Shown: in pieces, positions 1 through 7,859 of the stretch
Layout of the letters: each line of letters begins with the position of its first letter
How positions within the stretch are numbered: the stretch's first letter is position 1
NCBI GenBank assembly: GCA_963712655.1
Contig: CAVQIT010000008.1
Coordinates: forward strand, 1,054,001-1,118,000
Origin: Pollutimonas sp963712655
Lineage (GTDB): Bacteria > Pseudomonadota > Gammaproteobacteria > Burkholderiales > Burkholderiaceae_B
Reading direction: 5' to 3'
Length of the DNA stretch: 64,000 nucleotides
Notes under the pieces: generated by a model
Seen by the model: only the letters and a program-made list of their open reading frames with translations
Told to the model about the DNA's origin: nothing
The model's database searches: none
Translations under genes and position numbers: made by a program

Positions 1-2
1 CC

Positions 3-458
3 GCCGAGCGCCCTTTCGCACAGCCGCCGGGCGATCTCTATGCCTTGCGCGAACGCCTGGCTGAATGCATGTGGGACGATGCGGGCATTGTGCGCGACGA
101 GGCCGGCCTGAATCGCGCGGCCCGCAGCCTGGAAACATTGCAGCGGGACTTGCTGCAAACCGGGGTGGCCGACGCCGACCGGGCCTACAATCTGACCTGG
201 CAGGATTGGCTCAATATGGATAGCCTGATTCACGTCAGCAAGGCGATTGTGCATGCGGCGCTGGCGCGCGAGGATTCGCGCGGCGCCCATTTCCGCGAAG
301 ATTTCCCCGATGTGCACGATCTGGAGAATTCCTGGTTCTCGGTAATACGCATGCGCGAAAACGCGGTGCAATTGACCCGGCAGCCGGTGGTTTTCACAAG
401 GGTGTTTCCGGGCGCGTCGATTCTGCAGGACGAAGAACCCGCATCCGCTCAATCCTGA
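3..458 (+). CDS. FAD-dependent succinate dehydrogenase/fumarate reductase-type flavoprotein, C-terminal part
   Basis: The reading frame is open from the left edge, so only the C-terminal end (about 151 residues) is present. The visible part matches the helical C-terminal domain of fumarate reductase/L-aspartate oxidase-type flavoproteins: a stretch reading MWDDAGIVRDEAGL, followed by a long helix and the segment NMDSLIHVSKAIVHAAL, then SRGAHFREDFP, which carries the arginine-containing motif typical of this domain. The FAD-binding part lies outside the window, so the substrate cannot be named. It is followed after about 77 nt by the ThDP enzyme in the same direction and may belong to the same operon. 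The family is fairly sure from the SRGAHFRED motif; the precise enzyme is unknown. Confidence 0.75.
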   Translation, partial: AERPFAQPPGDLYALRERLAECMWDDAGIVRDEAGLNRAARSLETLQRDLLQTGVADADRAYNLTWQDWLNMDSLIHVSKAIVHAALAREDSRGAHFREDFPDVHDLENSWFSVIRMRENAVQLTRQPVVFTRVFPGASILQDEEPASAQS

Positions 459-535
459 CGCCTTGGATCAAGGCGGCCTGCCGGCCGGCGGCGCCTTGCT
501 CCAGGCTATAAGTCATCAATCGAGAATAAAAAAGC

Positions 536-2182
536 ATGAACCCCATGAAAGCTTCACCACGCGGCGCCGACATGCTGGTCCGGTCCATCCGGCAGGCGGG
601 CATAGGCACGATTTTCACCCTCTCGGGCAACCACATCATGCCGGTATTCGATGCCATCCTGGACGAAAATCTGGACCTGGTGCATACGCGTCACGAAGGC
701 GCCGCGGTTCATATGGCGGATGCGTGGGCACGCCTGACCGGCGGGGTGGGGCTGGCTTTGGTGACCGGAGGGCCGGGGCACGCCAATGCCATATCGGCCT
801 TGTATACGGCATTCCAGTCGGAATCGCCCGTGGTGCTGCTGTCGGGCCATGCGCCGCTGACCCAGGCCGGCTGGGGCGCGTTCCAGGAAATGGACCAGGT
901 CGCCATGGCGCAGCCCGTCGTCAAGGCGGCCTGGGCGGCCAATAGCGCCGATACCTTGGCCGCGGATTTCGCCAAGGCCTGCCGCATTGCCCGATCGGGG
1001 CGTCCGGGACCCGTGCATTTAAGCCTGCCGACCGATGTGCTGGAAGGGTTGGCCGGCCAGACCGCGCTGCCCGAATCTTCCCGCTACGAAGCGCAGGCCC
1101 AGCCGCTTTCAGGCGCCGCGGCCGAAGCGCTGTTGGACCGCCTGCGGCAGGCAAGCCGGCCGTTGATCCTGCTGGGGCCGCAGGGCCTGACCGATGCGGG
1201 GCGCGGCGCCGTGGCGCGGCTTGAAGCCGTATTGGGCTTGCCCGTGGTCGCCACGGAAAGCCCGCGCGGCAGCAACGACCCCAGCCTGGGCGCGTTTGCT
1301 CCGTTGCTGGGCAGCGTGGATTGTGTCCTGCTGCTGGGCAAGCGCCTGGACTTTACCCTGGGTTTTGGAAAGGCGCCGGTATTTTCCGAGGGCTGCGTTT
1401 TCCTGCAGGTGGACGCCGACGACGCTGAATTCGACCGCTCCAGAAAGGCGGTGGGGCAGCGCTTGCAAGCCTGCCATCAGGCTGATGCGATACGGGCCCT
1501 GGCCGCATTGGAGCAGGCGGGCAACGACTCCGCCAGCGGCGGACACGCCGGCTGGCTGGCGCAAGTCAGGGACGGCGTGGCGTATCGTCCGCCGGGCTGG
1601 GCGGATTCCAGTCCGGCTCGGCCCAATTCGCTCCATCCGGTCCAGCTTTGCAAGTCGGTCCAAACCTTGCTCGACAGCCATCCCGATGCGGTGCTGGTGG
1701 TGGACGGCGGCGAGTTCGGGCAATGGGCCCAGGCCTGCCTGACGGCTCCGCACCGCGTGATCAATGGCGCGGCGGGGGCTATCGGCGCGGCTTTGCCCAT
1801 GGCGGTGGCCGCCAAGCTTGCCTACCCCGATGCGCCCGTTGTGGCCATGATGGGAGACGGAACATTCGGCTTTCACTGCGCCGAGCTCGACACGGCCTTG
1901 CGTTACGGGGCTCCCATGGTCTGCGTGGTCGGCAATGACGCGCGCTGGAATGCCGAATACCAGATTCAGGTCCGGAATTACGGGGCCGACCGTGTAATAG
2001 GATGCGAGCTTTTGCCTTCCCGCTACGAGCGCGTGGCGGCGGCTTTCGGCGGCCATGGGGAATATGTGGATACGCTCGAGGCGCTGCCGCCGGCGCTGGC
2101 GCGCGCGCTGTCGGCCGGCGTGCCGGCTTGCGTGAACATAGCGCTGGACGGACTGCCCGCTCCGCTGATCCGGCAAGCGTAG
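536..2182 (+). CDS. Thiamine-diphosphate-dependent enzyme (acetolactate synthase-like)
   Basis: A 548-residue protein with the three-domain layout of the ThDP decarboxylase/acetolactate synthase superfamily. The N-terminal pyrimidine-binding domain has the catalytic glutamate in HEGAA (about residue 54), a central Rossmann-like domain follows, and the C-terminal PP-binding domain has the GDG...N metal/ThDP motif from about residue 440 (GDGTFGFHCAELD, then VGNDARW). Both key motifs are intact, so it should be active, but the 2-oxoacid substrate cannot be told from sequence. It is shorter than sulfoacetaldehyde acetyltransferase (about 600 residues) and has no clear FAD-site signature. A second in-frame ATG lies three codons downstream. 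Only 9 nt separate it from the exporter gene, so the two are probably co-transcribed. Confidence 0.8.
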   Translation: MNPMKASPRGADMLVRSIRQAGIGTIFTLSGNHIMPVFDAILDENLDLVHTRHEGAAVHMADAWARLTGGVGLALVTGGPGHANAISALYTAFQSESPVVLLSGHAPLTQAGWGAFQEMDQVAMAQPVVKAAWAANSADTLAADFAKACRIARSGRPGPVHLSLPTDVLEGLAGQTALPESSRYEAQAQPLSGAAAEALLDRLRQASRPLILLGPQGLTDAGRGAVARLEAVLGLPVVATESPRGSNDPSLGAFAPLLGSVDCVLLLGKRLDFTLGFGKAPVFSEGCVFLQVDADDAEFDRSRKAVGQRLQACHQADAIRALAALEQAGNDSASGGHAGWLAQVRDGVAYRPPGWADSSPARPNSLHPVQLCKSVQTLLDSHPDAVLVVDGGEFGQWAQACLTAPHRVINGAAGAIGAALPMAVAAKLAYPDAPVVAMMGDGTFGFHCAELDTALRYGAPMVCVVGNDARWNAEYQIQVRNYGADRVIGCELLPSRYERVAAAFGGHGEYVDTLEALPPALARALSAGVPACVNIALDGLPAPLIRQA

Positions 2183-2191
2183 CAAGCAGGT

Positions 2192-2941
2192 ATGGATACC
2201 TGGATGTTCATTGTGCTGGGCAGCGTGCTGGCCGGATTCGTGCAAGGCTTGGCGGGCTTTGGCTTCGGCCTGGTTTCCCTGGCCGTCTGGTCCTGGGTCA
2301 TAAAGCCTGAATTGGCGGTCCCTATGGTGGTGTTCGGTTCGCTGGTGGGGCAGTTGCTGGCCGTCGGATCGTTGCGGCAAGGCTTCAACTGGTCCCGAGT
2401 CCAGCCTTTCCTGCTGGGCGGGGTGCTGGGTTTGCCGACAGGTCTTTGGCTGCTCAACATCTTGAATCCCTTATTTTTCAAATTTGGAGTGGGCCTGTTG
2501 CTGACGCTTTACTGCACGGCCATGCTGTGGATTACACACATCCCGCGGATTGCAAAAGGCGGACGTGTCGCCGACGGTGTGATCGGCTGGGTGGGCGGCA
2601 CAATGAGCGGCTTTGGCGGGCTGCCCGGCGCCGTCCCCACGTTGTGGTGCACGCTGCGGGGCTGGCCCAAGGACGAGCAGCGCACGGTGTTCCAGGCGTT
2701 CAATCTGTTCATGCACGCGCTGACGCTTGCCGCCTTTGCCCTGCATGGCATGATCACGCCGGAGACGCTTGGTCTTTTTGCCTTGGTGGCGCCCGCCATG
2801 CTTATTCCGTCCCTCGTCGGAATAAGACTGTACCGGCGCTTCTCCGATAGCTCGTTCAAAGGCTTGGTATTGAGCCTGCTTGCTGTATCGGGGCTGATGC
2901 TGCTGATTTCCACCGCCCCTCAAGTCTGGGGCCTGTTGTAG
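2192..2941 (+). CDS. TSUP/TauE-SafE family membrane anion exporter
   Basis: A 249-residue integral membrane protein with the paired hydrophobic repeats and the GLAGFGFGL and GTMSGFGGLPG motifs typical of the TauE/SafE (TSUP) family, whose members move sulfite, sulfoacetate or other small anions across the inner membrane. An AGCAGG ribosome-binding site stands before the ATG, and the gene begins 9 nt after the ThDP enzyme. It converges on the Bug-SuyB-SuyA operon. If that operon releases sulfite from sulfolactate, this protein would be a natural sulfite exporter; that link is inference, since the family is broad. Confidence 0.8.
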   Translation: MDTWMFIVLGSVLAGFVQGLAGFGFGLVSLAVWSWVIKPELAVPMVVFGSLVGQLLAVGSLRQGFNWSRVQPFLLGGVLGLPTGLWLLNILNPLFFKFGVGLLLTLYCTAMLWITHIPRIAKGGRVADGVIGWVGGTMSGFGGLPGAVPTLWCTLRGWPKDEQRTVFQAFNLFMHALTLAAFALHGMITPETLGLFALVAPAMLIPSLVGIRLYRRFSDSSFKGLVLSLLAVSGLMLLISTAPQVWGLL

Positions 2942-2973
2942 GCCGGCATATCCGCCAGGGCCTGTCGCGCATC

Positions 2974-3013
2974 AAAAAAGGCCGGGTGGGGGAAACATCC
3001 GCCCAGCCCGGCC
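2974..3013 (-). terminator. Intrinsic terminator of the Bug-SuyBA operon
   Basis: On the minus strand, a GC-rich stem with GGCCGGG/CCCGGCC outer arms and an inner CCCA/TGGG pairing (one bulged base) is followed directly by six T residues (2979-2974). It sits 18 nt past the stop codon of the Bug gene. There is no comparable T run in the plus direction, so it terminates the leftward operon. Confidence 0.75.
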
Positions 3014-3030
3014 CTCGTGCACAAAAAAAA

Positions 3031-4023
3031 TCAATTGATCGTAATTTTACGATCCGCGATTATCTTTGCCCACTTCTGCGATTCTTCCTTGATATCTTTG
3101 GAGAACGCCTCGGGCGTATTGCCGACGGCATGCATCCCTTGAGCAGCAAGCCGTTCCTTGATATCGGGCAAGGCCAGAACCTTTACTGTATCGTCCCGTA
3201 TCTTCTTGATGATATCCGGCGGCGTTCCCGCGGAAACCACGAAACCGAACCATCCATTGTTCTCGAAGCCCGGAATGCCGCTTTCGGCCACGGTGGGAAT
3301 ATTGGGCAGCATTGCCGCGCGTTCCTTGCTGGTGACGGCCAGCGCATTGATTCGCCCGCTGTCGACCAGAGAGCTGACCGCGCCGATGTTTCCCACGACC
3401 ACGTCGATCTGGCCCGCCATCAAGTCGGTATATGCCGCCGCTTCGCCGCGATATGGCACATGCGTCAGCTGGACGTTGGCCGCATACGAGAAATTCTCGC
3501 CCGCCATGTGAACCTGGCTGCCCAGGCCGGCCGAGCCCATGTTCAGCGTCTTGGGCTCTTTCTTCGCCAGGGCGATGAATTCCTGCAGTGTCTTGGCCTT
3601 CACTTTCTTGGATGTCACGACCACCATGGGACCGGCCGCGACATTGGTAACCGGCGCGAAATCCTTTTCGACATTGAAAGGCAGCGTTTTGTACAAGTGA
3701 GGATTCACCGTGAAAATGCTGCCCGACGCCATGAGTATGGAATAGCCGTCGGGCGGGGACTTGGCGACGATGCTGGTGCCGATGTTGCCGCCGGCGCCCA
3801 GCTTGTTGTCGATGACGACGCTTTGGCCCCAAAGCTCGCTTAGCTTCTGTCCCAGCAGGCGGGCCACCACATCGGTGGTGCCGCCCGCTGAAAAGGGTAC
3901 GACAATGGTGACCGGATGCGCGGGCCAGCCCGCGGCACAGGCCGAGCCAAGCATGCCCGCGGATATTGCGGTGGCGGCAAATAATCGTTTTAGATGTTGG
4001 GCAGCGCTGAGTCGATGGTTCAT
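3031..4023 (-). CDS. Bug/TctC-family tripartite tricarboxylate transporter substrate-binding protein
   Basis: A 330-residue periplasmic receptor of the Bug family. It has a signal peptide with an Ala-rich end (MLGSACAAG), then the family hallmarks YPA/HPVTIVVPFSAGGTTDVVAR near the N terminus, NKLGAGGNIGTSIVAKSPPDGYS in the middle and VPYRGEAAAYTDLMAGQID. Bug proteins bind carboxylic acids or other small molecules for the TctAB membrane subunits, which are absent here. The gene follows suyB by about 140 nt and carries the leader GGAGACAACCATG. Its ligand may be the substrate of SuyAB (sulfolactate-like), but this is guilt by association. Confidence 0.9.
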   Translation of the reverse strand: MNHRLSAAQHLKRLFAATAISAGMLGSACAAGWPAHPVTIVVPFSAGGTTDVVARLLGQKLSELWGQSVVIDNKLGAGGNIGTSIVAKSPPDGYSILMASGSIFTVNPHLYKTLPFNVEKDFAPVTNVAAGPMVVVTSKKVKAKTLQEFIALAKKEPKTLNMGSAGLGSQVHMAGENFSYAANVQLTHVPYRGEAAAYTDLMAGQIDVVVGNIGAVSSLVDSGRINALAVTSKERAAMLPNIPTVAESGIPGFENNGWFGFVVSAGTPPDIIKKIRDDTVKVLALPDIKERLAAQGMHAVGNTPEAFSKDIKEESQKWAKIIADRKITIN

Positions 4024-4086
4024 GGTTGTCTCCAGATATAGTTATAAATAAGCTGCATTGACGCCGTAGCGGCGTTGAGAAACGCG

Positions 4087-4115
4087 CATGGCGATACTGC
4101 TGAAGTATCGCCATG
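4087..4115 (-). other. Intercistronic hairpin between suyB and the Bug gene
   Basis: CATGGCGATACT and AGTATCGCCATG form a perfect 12-bp stem around the 5-nt loop GCTGA. It lies between the suyB stop and the Bug start codon on the same transcript. No T run follows in the leftward direction, so it is not a simple terminator; it could stabilise or separate the mRNA segments so that the receptor is expressed at a different level. Confidence 0.5.
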
Positions 4116-4161
4116 GGTGGAGCTGGTGTTGCGGTTAAAACAATATCATCGTTGGCACAAT

Positions 4162-5337
4162 TTACGCGCTTTCGAACAAACGTGTCAGCACAAACTCGCG
4201 ATGGCCGAGCGCTTCGGCCGCCGTCCAACGGCCGTTGGCGGTGGCCAGCATGCATTCAAGCAATTTGTCGCCCGCCTGGTCCAGGTCGATATCGCGTTGC
4301 AGCAAGCCCGACGTGTCCACATCGATGTGCTCGGACATAGTGCGTACTGTACGCGGGTTCGCGCATATTTTGATGACCGGCAGAATGGGATTGCCGATCA
4401 CGTTGCCCTGGCCTGTGGGGAAAAAGTGCACGGCATAGCCCGAAGCGGCGCACAGCGTGACCATCTCGGCGGCGGCCGAGGACGAATCCATGAACCACAA
4501 GCCGCTGCCGGTCGGCGTTTCGGCCTTGTCGAGCACGCCGTCGACCAGGCATTTCTTGCCGATTTTCTGGATGTTGCCCATGGCTTTTTCTTCGATGGTG
4601 GTCAAGCCGCCGGCAATATTGCCCTTGGTCGGCTGCGATTCCGACAGGTCGCTGGTCTTCCAGCGGTTGATCATGTCCTGGTAGCGATTGAACATGAACA
4701 TGAAGCGTTCGCGCACCTGGTCGTTGGCGCAGCGCTCGGCGACAATGTGCTCGCCGCCGGTAATTTCGGAGGTTTCGCCAAAAACCAGGGTGCTGCCCAA
4801 TTCGTACAGTTTGTCGAACGCATTGCCCACGGTAGGATTGGCGCCACAGCCCGATGTCGTGTCGGATTCGCCGCATTTGGTCGATACCCACAGGTCGCCG
4901 ATGGGGCATTCCTGGCGGCTTATCGCGGTGGCGTAATGCACGAATTCCTTGGCTTTCTGGGAAGCGCGCCGGATGGTTTCGTGATCGCCGTTCAGCTCGA
5001 TGCTGAACCCGGCGACGGGCTTGCCGGTGGCGGCAATGGCGTCGACGATGCGTTTGGTCCAGCCTTCCTCGATGCCGATCACGACCACGGCGGCCACATT
5101 GGGGTTGCTGCCGGTGCCGATAAGGGTGCGGAAGTGCAGGTCCAGGTCTGCGCCGAACTGCAGCCGCCCGTAAGGGTGCGGCAGGCCTATGGTGCCTTTG
5201 ATGTTGTTGGTGACGGCTTCGACGGCGGCGTTCGAGATGTCGTCCACGGGCAGGATAACGACGTGATTGCGGACGCCCACGCGTCCGTTGTCGCGGCGGT
5301 AGCCCATGAATGTGGTGGATGCGGAGATGACAGCCAT
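4162..5337 (-). CDS. suyB: UxaA/altronate-dehydratase-family lyase, large subunit; resembles (R)-sulfolactate sulfo-lyase subunit beta
   Basis: A 391-residue protein of the UxaA (D-galactarate/altronate dehydratase) large-subunit family. It begins with GYRRDNGRVGVRNHVVILP and contains VSTKCGESDTTSGCGANP, with cysteines suited to metal binding, then ETSEITGGEH and HFFPTGQGNVIGNPILPVIK. These segments and the length agree well with my recollection of SuyB, which with SuyA cleaves (R)-sulfolactate to pyruvate and sulfite. The AAGGA site lies about 8 nt before the ATG. It follows suyA by 49 nt. It could instead be a hydro-lyase for a sugar acid such as galactarate; separate large and small subunits fit both altronate-type and Suy-type enzymes, but the detailed motifs favour SuyB. 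Confidence 0.7.
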   Translation of the reverse strand: MAVISASTTFMGYRRDNGRVGVRNHVVILPVDDISNAAVEAVTNNIKGTIGLPHPYGRLQFGADLDLHFRTLIGTGSNPNVAAVVVIGIEEGWTKRIVDAIAATGKPVAGFSIELNGDHETIRRASQKAKEFVHYATAISRQECPIGDLWVSTKCGESDTTSGCGANPTVGNAFDKLYELGSTLVFGETSEITGGEHIVAERCANDQVRERFMFMFNRYQDMINRWKTSDLSESQPTKGNIAGGLTTIEEKAMGNIQKIGKKCLVDGVLDKAETPTGSGLWFMDSSSAAAEMVTLCAASGYAVHFFPTGQGNVIGNPILPVIKICANPRTVRTMSEHIDVDTSGLLQRDIDLDQAGDKLLECMLATANGRWTAAEALGHREFVLTRLFESA

Positions 5338-5386
5338 GTTGGGAATCCTTTAAGCCTGAATATATGTCGGGACGGTGCGCGGGCGC

Positions 5387-5668
5387 TTACCAGCGCTTGG
5401 TCTTGATGTTCTGAACGTGGGCATGGTCGCCGGTTGCGATGGGCGCCACGACTTTGCCGATGTCGACGCCATACTTGAACACGGTGTCGCCGACGTTCAT
5501 GTCGGTCAGGGCGACTTTGTGCCCGATAGGGATGTCTTGCCTGGCTTTGACATGAATGAGTTTGTCTTCGTCCATTATCCAGGCGGTAAGGTCGGTACCG
5601 GCCTTGATGCCTTCCACCACGGCCACCGCGACCGTGTCTTTGGCGTCGTGCAATACGGCGTGAATCAT
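5387..5668 (-). CDS. suyA: UxaA-family lyase small subunit (SAF domain), SuyA-like
   Basis: A 93-residue protein beginning MIHAVLHDAKDTVAVAVVE and ending near the IKTKRW tail. It is the SAF-fold small subunit of the altronate dehydratase/sulfolactate lyase family; HKVALTDMNVGDTVFKYG and VGKVVAPI-type segments (here DIGKVVAPIATGDHAHVQN) are characteristic, including the histidines of GDHAHVQN. The chosen start at 5668 has the strong site AGAGGAAG immediately upstream, whereas a longer frame to 5770 lacks one and would include unrelated residues. It is the first gene of the suyA-suyB-Bug operon, divergent from the GntR regulator. Confidence 0.75.
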   Translation of the reverse strand: MIHAVLHDAKDTVAVAVVEGIKAGTDLTAWIMDEDKLIHVKARQDIPIGHKVALTDMNVGDTVFKYGVDIGKVVAPIATGDHAHVQNIKTKRW

Positions 5669-5765
5669 TTTCTTCCTCTCTTGAAAAAATGCCGCCAGAT
5701 CCGGGATGACCGGCCGGCACCGCGATGGCGAAATAGTATTCGCCCTATTTATCCATGTCAAGCAT

Positions 5766-5779
5766 ATCATATATATGAT
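5766..5779. promoter_or_regulatory. Perfect 14-bp palindrome, candidate GntR operator
   Basis: ATCATATATATGAT is its own reverse complement and lies in the 226-bp divergent region between suyA and the GntR gene. GntR-family repressors usually bind short AT-centred dyads close to the promoters they control, so this is the best operator candidate in the gap. AT-rich palindromes can also arise by chance. Confidence 0.4.
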
Positions 5780-5894
5780 TTAAATGAATAAGGTAAAATA
5801 CGGGAATCCGCGGGGCCCTCAGGCCCGGCGCGTACGCGACTCCAGGCGCCAGGTCTACAATCTGGGGCAATGATTTTCCATGTATGAATAACCG

Positions 5895-6644
5895 ATGAAC
5901 ATGAACTTGTCACAACTCAGCCCTTCGGGAACGCCGCTGTACCAGCAGGTGAAGCGGGCGCTATTGACGGCGCTGGCGGCCGGCGAATGGACGCAAGGCG
6001 AAGCCATTCCGCCGGAGAAGCAATTGGTGGAGCGCTTTGGCGTGTCCATAGGCACGCTGCGCAAGGCCATAGATGAACTTGCCGCCGAGAACATCCTTAT
6101 CCGCCACCAGGGCCGCGGCACTTTCGTGGCCATTCATGCGCATAACCAGCACTTTTTCAAATTTTTCCGGATCGTGCGCAAGGATGGCGTCAAGACCTAT
6201 CCAACCACGGCGCTGCAGCGTTTCCGGCGCGTGCGTGCGGATGACGAGGCGCGTGAAAAGCTGCTGCTGGGACCGGGAGCCTATGTATTTGAGTTCGTGA
6301 ATTTATTGAACCTGCATGACGACAAGGTAATTATCGACACGATCACGGTTCCCGAAGCCCTGTTCAGCGGACTGAGCAAAGAGAAACTGCGGCGGCGTTC
6401 CAGCACTCTCTACAGTTTTTATCAAGAAATGTTCGGCATCAACGTAATCGCCACCGCCGAGCGCGTGCGCGTGTCCACCGCGGATGCCGAGCACGCGGCC
6501 TGGCTTGATATCGCCGAGGAAACGCCTTTGCTGGAGGTGCGCCGCGTTGCCTATTCGTACAACCAGTTGCCGGTCGAGTGGCGCATATCCAGGGTCGATA
6601 CCCGGCGTTATGAATACATTGGGCAGGAGCATGCCAGCAGTTGA
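5895..6644 (+). CDS. GntR-family transcriptional regulator with UTRA domain (HutC subfamily)
   Basis: A 249-residue regulator. Residues about 10-75 are a GntR winged helix (SGTPLYQQVKRALL, IPPEKQLVERFGVSIGTLRKAI, then RGTFVA at the wing). From about residue 90 onward it has a UTRA ligand-binding domain, ending in LEVRRVAYSYNQLPVEWRISRVDTRRY. It is divergent from suyA-suyB-Bug, which it most likely represses until the substrate or a derivative binds. The gene ends one base before the long palindrome at 6646. Confidence 0.9.
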   Translation: MNMNLSQLSPSGTPLYQQVKRALLTALAAGEWTQGEAIPPEKQLVERFGVSIGTLRKAIDELAAENILIRHQGRGTFVAIHAHNQHFFKFFRIVRKDGVKTYPTTALQRFRRVRADDEAREKLLLGPGAYVFEFVNLLNLHDDKVIIDTITVPEALFSGLSKEKLRRRSSTLYSFYQEMFGINVIATAERVRVSTADAEHAAWLDIAEETPLLEVRRVAYSYNQLPVEWRISRVDTRRYEYIGQEHASS

Positions 6645-6645
6645 G

Positions 6646-6705
6646 CTAGGGCCTGTTGACGCTAAATTCCGGCGCGGGCGGGGATTTAGCGTCAACAGGC
6701 CCTAG
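6646..6705. repeat. 60-bp palindromic extragenic element with 22-bp perfect arms
   Basis: Arms 6646-6667 and 6684-6705 are exact reverse complements (outer bases CTAGGGCC...) separated by a 16-nt GC-rich spacer. The element starts one base after the GntR stop codon. No T run follows on either side, so it is not a standard terminator, and no flanking target duplication was found. The right half, 6674-6705, matches 21197-21228 at 28 of 32 positions, so this belongs to a dispersed family, resembling REP or small MITE-like elements. Confidence 0.75.
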
Positions 6706-6796
6706 GCCGGCAGGCGGATGGCCCTGCGTTTTCCCAAAGGGTGAAAAAAAGCCGGAAAGGCGCCGGTGCTGGCTGAGGTTGGGAAGGCTGCGGTTT

Positions 6797-7684
6797 TCAG
6801 GACGCGGGGCGAGGGGCCGTTTTGCCGCCGATAAAGCCGGTCGCCAGCAAGGCGCCGGCCAGCACAATGACCGCGCCGACGACGATATTGGCGGTCAATT
6901 GTTCGCCCAGCAGCATGACCCCCCAGAACACGCCGAAGGGCGGGATCAGGAAGGTAACCGTAATGGTGCGGGAAGCGCCGACGCTGGCGATGAGGCGGAA
7001 GAAAATAACGTAGGCGATGCCGGTGCATAGAATGGCCACGCTGATCACCGAAAGCCATGCGGTGCTTGAAACGGGCGAGGCCGGCCACATCCATATGGCC
7101 AGGGGCAATAGCATGATCGCGGTCGCAAGCATACTGCCGGTGGCGCATGCGATAGGGTCGATGCCCTGCATGTATTTGCTGGAGTAGCAGGCTGCCACGC
7201 CGTAGAAGAAAGGGGCGCTTATGGCCGCCACCACGGCCCATCCGTCGCCGTTGGGGTCGAACGACAGGTCTTTATAAACCAGCACGATAACGCCCGCGAA
7301 ACCGATGGCCAGGCCCAAGGCGCGCATTCCTGTCAGGCGTTCTCGCAGCCAGACGCGGGCGATCAGCGCGCCGAACAGCGGAACCAGGGCGTCGATAACC
7401 GCCAAACTGCCGGCGGACATGGTTTGCGCCGCGTAGGCAAAGCCAAAGAACGGGAGCCCGACATTCAGGATGCCGCATACCGAAATTCGCTTCCAATGCG
7501 TCTTCAGGGCTTGCAGTTTGTTCATCAGTGCCGAAATCGCCAGCAAGAAGACGGCGCTGATGCCGATGCGCAATTCGATGAAGGCGACGGGGCCGAAGTC
7601 ATTGACCGCCAAGCGCATGAACAGAAAGGAACTGCCCCAAAGCGCGGCAAGCAAGAATAAATCGCGTAAGTCTTTAAGCGGCAT
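6797..7684 (-). CDS. EamA/DMT-superfamily transporter
   Basis: A 295-residue membrane protein with two EamA repeats and about ten hydrophobic helices. It opens with LFLLAALWGSSFLFMRLAV and has the second-repeat signature PPFGVFWGVMLLGEQLTANI. Members usually export amino acids or other metabolites; no substrate can be assigned. It is divergent from a second EamA gene across roughly 175 bp, suggesting shared promoter control, although the two proteins are not near copies of each other. Confidence 0.88.
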   Translation of the reverse strand: MPLKDLRDLFLLAALWGSSFLFMRLAVNDFGPVAFIELRIGISAVFLLAISALMNKLQALKTHWKRISVCGILNVGLPFFGFAYAAQTMSAGSLAVIDALVPLFGALIARVWLRERLTGMRALGLAIGFAGVIVLVYKDLSFDPNGDGWAVVAAISAPFFYGVAACYSSKYMQGIDPIACATGSMLATAIMLLPLAIWMWPASPVSSTAWLSVISVAILCTGIAYVIFFRLIASVGASRTITVTFLIPPFGVFWGVMLLGEQLTANIVVGAVIVLAGALLATGFIGGKTAPRPAS

Positions 7685-7859
7685 GAAAAGGGCGTGAGTT
7701 TGAAGATGTCAGGGCGGTGCGGCGCGCGGATTGGAGACCAATCGTAACCTGTTTACCACAGTTGTACAGGGGAATGCGCCGACGGGCGGTAACATTTTGT
7801 CTTCAAACTGTCCGATAGCTGATATGCTTGGACAACGCCGGTCCTTGCTCAAGTCTTTC

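Noticed and set aside
536..2182. Assignment of the ThDP enzyme as sulfoacetaldehyde acetyltransferase (Xsc) to fit a sulfonate locus
   Set aside because: It is too short for Xsc and has no motif that would separate it from general acetolactate synthase-like proteins.
1109..2380. Long antisense open frame over the ThDP enzyme and exporter genes
   Set aside because: It is a shadow of GC-rich coding DNA; composition is Gln/Arg/His-rich and no family is recognisable, while the opposite strand has clear motifs.
4075..5406. 443-residue plus-strand open frame opposite suyB
   Set aside because: The minus strand encodes an intact SuyB-type enzyme with catalytic motifs; the plus frame is low-complexity and without a family.
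6646..6705. The palindrome as a plain bidirectional terminator
   Set aside because: No T run on either side, and part of the element recurs elsewhere within a coding region.
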